Shown here piece by piece: positions 61,901-64,000 of a stretch of DNA of 64,000 bases; position 1 is the stretch's first letter, and every line of letters begins with the position of its first letter. The DNA lies in NCBI GenBank assembly GCA_943842505.1, contig CALTDI010000008.1, positions 214,330-278,329 on the forward strand, read 5' to 3'. A program made the translations under genes and the position numbers. This DNA is from an uncultured Pseudomonadales bacterium. GTDB lineage: Bacteria > Pseudomonadota > Gammaproteobacteria > Pseudomonadales > Pseudohongiellaceae. The notes beneath the pieces are model-generated. The model saw only the letters and a list, made by a program, of their open reading frames with translations. It did not search any database and was not told the DNA's origin.

Positions 61901-62848
61901 ATGCTTTCACGAGTTGCTGAACGAATATACTGGCAGGCGCGCTATTTGGAACGCGCGGAGAACACCGCGCGTCTTCTCAATGTTTTTTCTACCCTGCTTC
62001 TAGACCTGCCCCCAGGTACTAAGCTGGGGTGGAGGTCTCTTGTGGAGATCACCGGCAATGAGATCGCCTTCGATGCGAAGTACAAGCAGGCGAACGAACG
62101 CAATGTTATGCGCTTTCTGATGCTAGATGGGGGAAGCAGTTCGCTTCTAGCGACCTTAGCGAATACTCGAGAGAATGCCCGAACCACTAGAGAGATAATG
62201 CCGCTAGAGGCATTTGAGCAGATCAATGACCTCTATCATTATGCGAAAGACAACGCGGTCGCTTCTCTTTCCGGCGGTTCTAGGCACAAATTTCTCGAAG
62301 AAATTATCTCTAATTGTCATGAAATCTCCGGTTTGATGGCGGGCACTATGAGCAGGGGAGCGGCATACAGTTTTGTTCGTCTTGGTAGATCGCTGGAGCG
62401 AGCCGATATGGCAACTCGTATTATCGATGTTGGTTCCGGCAATTTGTTGCCTGATATAGGTACGGGGAAGAGGCAGGCGGAATCGAATGAGCCCTATGAG
62501 AACACGCTCTGGATGAACATTTTGCGCTCACTAACTGCTTATCAGATGTATCGCCAACACGTGAAGCACCGAGTTAACGGTGAAGATGTCGTAAGGTTTC
62601 TTCTTCAGGATGATGACTTTCCTCGTGCGGCGACCCATGCACTGACGACAATAACGAAGGTATTGAAGCACCTGCCTAAGAGTAGCGAAGCAGCCAAGCA
62701 GGTGGACAAGACACTTCTTATTATTCAGAAGGCCAACATCAACAAGTTACTAGACTCGGGATTGTTTAAATATCTTGATGGCTTACAAATTGAAATTGCA
62801 AAGATACATCAAAGTATCGCGGACACCTGGTTCCTTCCTCACAAATAG
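61901..62848 (+). CDS. Alpha-E domain protein (DUF403)
   Basis: A 315-residue all-helical protein. It begins LSRVAERIYWQARYLERAENTARLL as typical of the alpha-E family, with NARTTREIMP and SFVRLGRSLERADMATRIID further on. The conserved Glu residues may bind metal. It always seems to pair with permuted ATP-grasp enzymes; it starts 5 bp after that gene and abuts the next gene without gap. Confidence 0.94.
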   Translation: MLSRVAERIYWQARYLERAENTARLLNVFSTLLLDLPPGTKLGWRSLVEITGNEIAFDAKYKQANERNVMRFLMLDGGSSSLLATLANTRENARTTREIMPLEAFEQINDLYHYAKDNAVASLSGGSRHKFLEEIISNCHEISGLMAGTMSRGAAYSFVRLGRSLERADMATRIIDVGSGNLLPDIGTGKRQAESNEPYENTLWMNILRSLTAYQMYRQHVKHRVNGEDVVRFLLQDDDFPRAATHALTTITKVLKHLPKSSEAAKQVDKTLLIIQKANINKLLDSGLFKYLDGLQIEIAKIHQSIADTWFLPHK

Positions 62849-63859
62849 ATGAAAAATTATAAATGTAAATGCGGGCAGGTGCTCTTCTTCGAGAATACCA
62901 AGTGCCTCAGTTGCGGGTTTAGTGTGGGCTTCGACCCCCATACCATGAAGATGCGCCGAGTTGCCGAGGCGAGCTTGAGCAACCCCCAGATCGCATCGAG
63001 AAAGTCTCCGCTGCATCGCTGCAAGAATAATATCGACTATGATGTGTGTAATTGGCTGGTCAGTGATCCTGCGGAGGAATACTGTCTCTCCTGCGAGCTA
63101 AACCACACGATTCCTAATTTGCTCGATGAGAATAGACGCGCGTGGTGGAAGAGTCTGGAGTATGCCAAGCGCCGACTGGTCTACTCGCTGCTGAGTCTTA
63201 ACTTGCCTGTAGTAAGTAAACGCAAAGATCCCATGGGCCTGGCTTTCAAGTTTATGGAGGACAAGAGGACAAACCCGGAAGTCTTCGAATCCCATGTTAA
63301 TACCGGTCACCTCGATGGCATGATTACCATTAATATCGCCGAAGCGGATCGGGTGAAGAGCGAAATCGCCAGGCAATATACCAGGGAATTGTATCGCACC
63401 CTGCTTGGCCATTTCCGCCACGAGAGCGGACACTATTACTTTCTTAAGTTGATCGATACCGACCAGAGGAAAGAGCAATTTAAGGCATTATTCGGCGACT
63501 ATACGGTGGATTACTCTGCGGCTCTGAAGGCCTATTATGAGAATAACTTCGTCACACCCCATGACCCGACTATGATCAGCCATTATGCACAGTCTCATCC
63601 TTGGGAGGATTGGGCGGAAGTCTGGGCGCATTACCTGCACATGATAGATACTCTCGAGACGGCGAACCAGTATCGCGTAAGACAGAGCTCGGCACAGTTT
63701 GACGATATCGATAATACTCTGGCTAAGTGGGCAGATTTGACGCTGCTATTGAATTCGCTGAACCGCAGTATGGGGCTGGAAGATGCCTATCCGTTTGTAC
63801 TCTCACAGCTATCGCTTAGGAAGCTCCGTTTCGTTCATGGCCTAATTTATCCCAGTTAG
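62849..63859 (+). CDS. Zinc-ribbon zinc metallopeptidase (putative)
   Basis: A 336-residue cytoplasmic protein. The N-terminal zinc ribbon has Cys6, Cys8, Cys19 and Cys22, with further Cys pairs near 60-90 (DYDVCNW, EEYCLSCELN). The peptidase site is FRHESGHYYF (HExxH type) with a third ligand Glu in WEDWAEVWAHYL. It directly follows the alpha-E gene (no gap), as in peptide-modification operons, where it may process the ATP-grasp product (inference). In many other genomes this place is held by a transglutaminase-like protein. Confidence 0.92.
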   Translation: MKNYKCKCGQVLFFENTKCLSCGFSVGFDPHTMKMRRVAEASLSNPQIASRKSPLHRCKNNIDYDVCNWLVSDPAEEYCLSCELNHTIPNLLDENRRAWWKSLEYAKRRLVYSLLSLNLPVVSKRKDPMGLAFKFMEDKRTNPEVFESHVNTGHLDGMITINIAEADRVKSEIARQYTRELYRTLLGHFRHESGHYYFLKLIDTDQRKEQFKALFGDYTVDYSAALKAYYENNFVTPHDPTMISHYAQSHPWEDWAEVWAHYLHMIDTLETANQYRVRQSSAQFDDIDNTLAKWADLTLLLNSLNRSMGLEDAYPFVLSQLSLRKLRFVHGLIYPS

Positions 63860-63998
63860 TTGCCCAGGTTAGGGGCGGCATACGCAGGAAGGCATCCTTG
63901 AGTAGTTGATCCCAGGATTTTTTTAGATCGCGAAGAAATTCGCTGTCTTCGTCGAAGCGATGATAATTCGTCGCGGTGAGAGAGCCTGTTTTGTAGAT
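63816..63998 (-). CDS. C-terminal part of an unidentified gene, cut by window edge
   Basis: On the minus strand an open frame enters from the right edge and stops at TAA 63816-63818, giving 60 residues with protein-like composition (RFDEDSEFLRDLKKSWDQLL, then MPPLTWATNWDKLG). It overlaps the peptidase gene end by 44 bp in convergent orientation. It has no start in the window. I do not recognise it. Confidence 0.5.
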   Translation of the reverse strand: MYKTGSLTATNYHRFDEDSEFLRDLKKSWDQLLKDAFLRMPPLTWATNWDKLGHERNGAS

Positions 63999-64000
63999 TA

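Overview
The window looks like an aerobic, probably marine gammaproteobacterium. The pointers are RimO, Tag with an E. coli-type LexA box, a CspA-type cold shock protein, GrxC, MtfA, a TonB-dependent receptor, PQQ dehydrogenases and TRAP-TAXI transport. I cannot name a genus. There is no sign of phage, IS elements, CRISPR or a plasmid backbone. It reads as chromosome rich in secreted oxidoreductases, esterases and small housekeeping genes.

Layout. 1-5.6 kb: end of an SDR gene, a nitroreductase, a frameshifted receiver-like gene, a PspB-like small protein, a VOC protein, LexA-controlled tag, and an EntS-like MFS exporter ending in a 16-bp tandem repeat. 5.0-9.5 kb: two membrane proteins, tRNA-Arg(UCG), a striking array of short hairpins and terminators, a cold shock gene, a 55-residue lysine-rich protein, frameshifted mtfA and a cupin. 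9.5-17 kb: a Notum-like esterase, a cytochrome-PQQ dehydrogenase fusion, a lipoprotein, grxC and a TonB-dependent receptor. 17-25 kb: a hydrolase, an orphan NosR-like flavin/Fe-S protein, a cytochrome c-copper monooxygenase-like protein, a D-amino-acid-oxidase-like protein with permuted domain order, an esterase and a quinone reductase. 25-38.5 kb: DUF3500, a PQQ sugar dehydrogenase, an acyl-CoA carboxylase subunit, a DUF1295 protein, a dienoyl-CoA isomerase-like crotonase, rimO, an acyl-CoA ligase, two GNATs, marC and an Asp/Glu racemase. 38.6-43.9 kb: a VanX-like dipeptidase operon, a broken SO2930-type dihaem cytochrome coupled to a beta-helix lipoprotein, and a cupin. 44-54 kb: dihaem cytochrome, PQQ dehydrogenase, second copper monooxygenase-like protein, unknown secreted partner, TRAP-TAXI pair and a PAL-like propeller. 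54-64 kb: rhodanese, frameshifted double-VOC gene, aldo/keto reductase, a nuclease homologue with lost active site, FAH-family hydrolase, SLC13/TrkA-C permease, and a circularly permuted ATP-grasp / alpha-E / zinc peptidase operon.

How it may work together. The most system-like region is 43,995-53,901. It encodes a type II copper monooxygenase-like protein, a PQQ dehydrogenase, its cytochrome acceptor, an importer and a homologue of the amidating lyase that follows PHM in animals. All except the TRAP permease are predicted to be exported. The cytochrome/PQQ and copper/cytochrome types are each present a second time at 10.7-12.8 kb and 20.2-21.6 kb. I infer a duplicated periplasmic oxidation route for an unknown substrate.

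Four genes (receiver-like, mtfA, the SO2930 cytochrome and the double VOC) carry five frameshifts, all equivalent to a net +1 insertion. Either the assembly has insertion errors or these genes are decaying.
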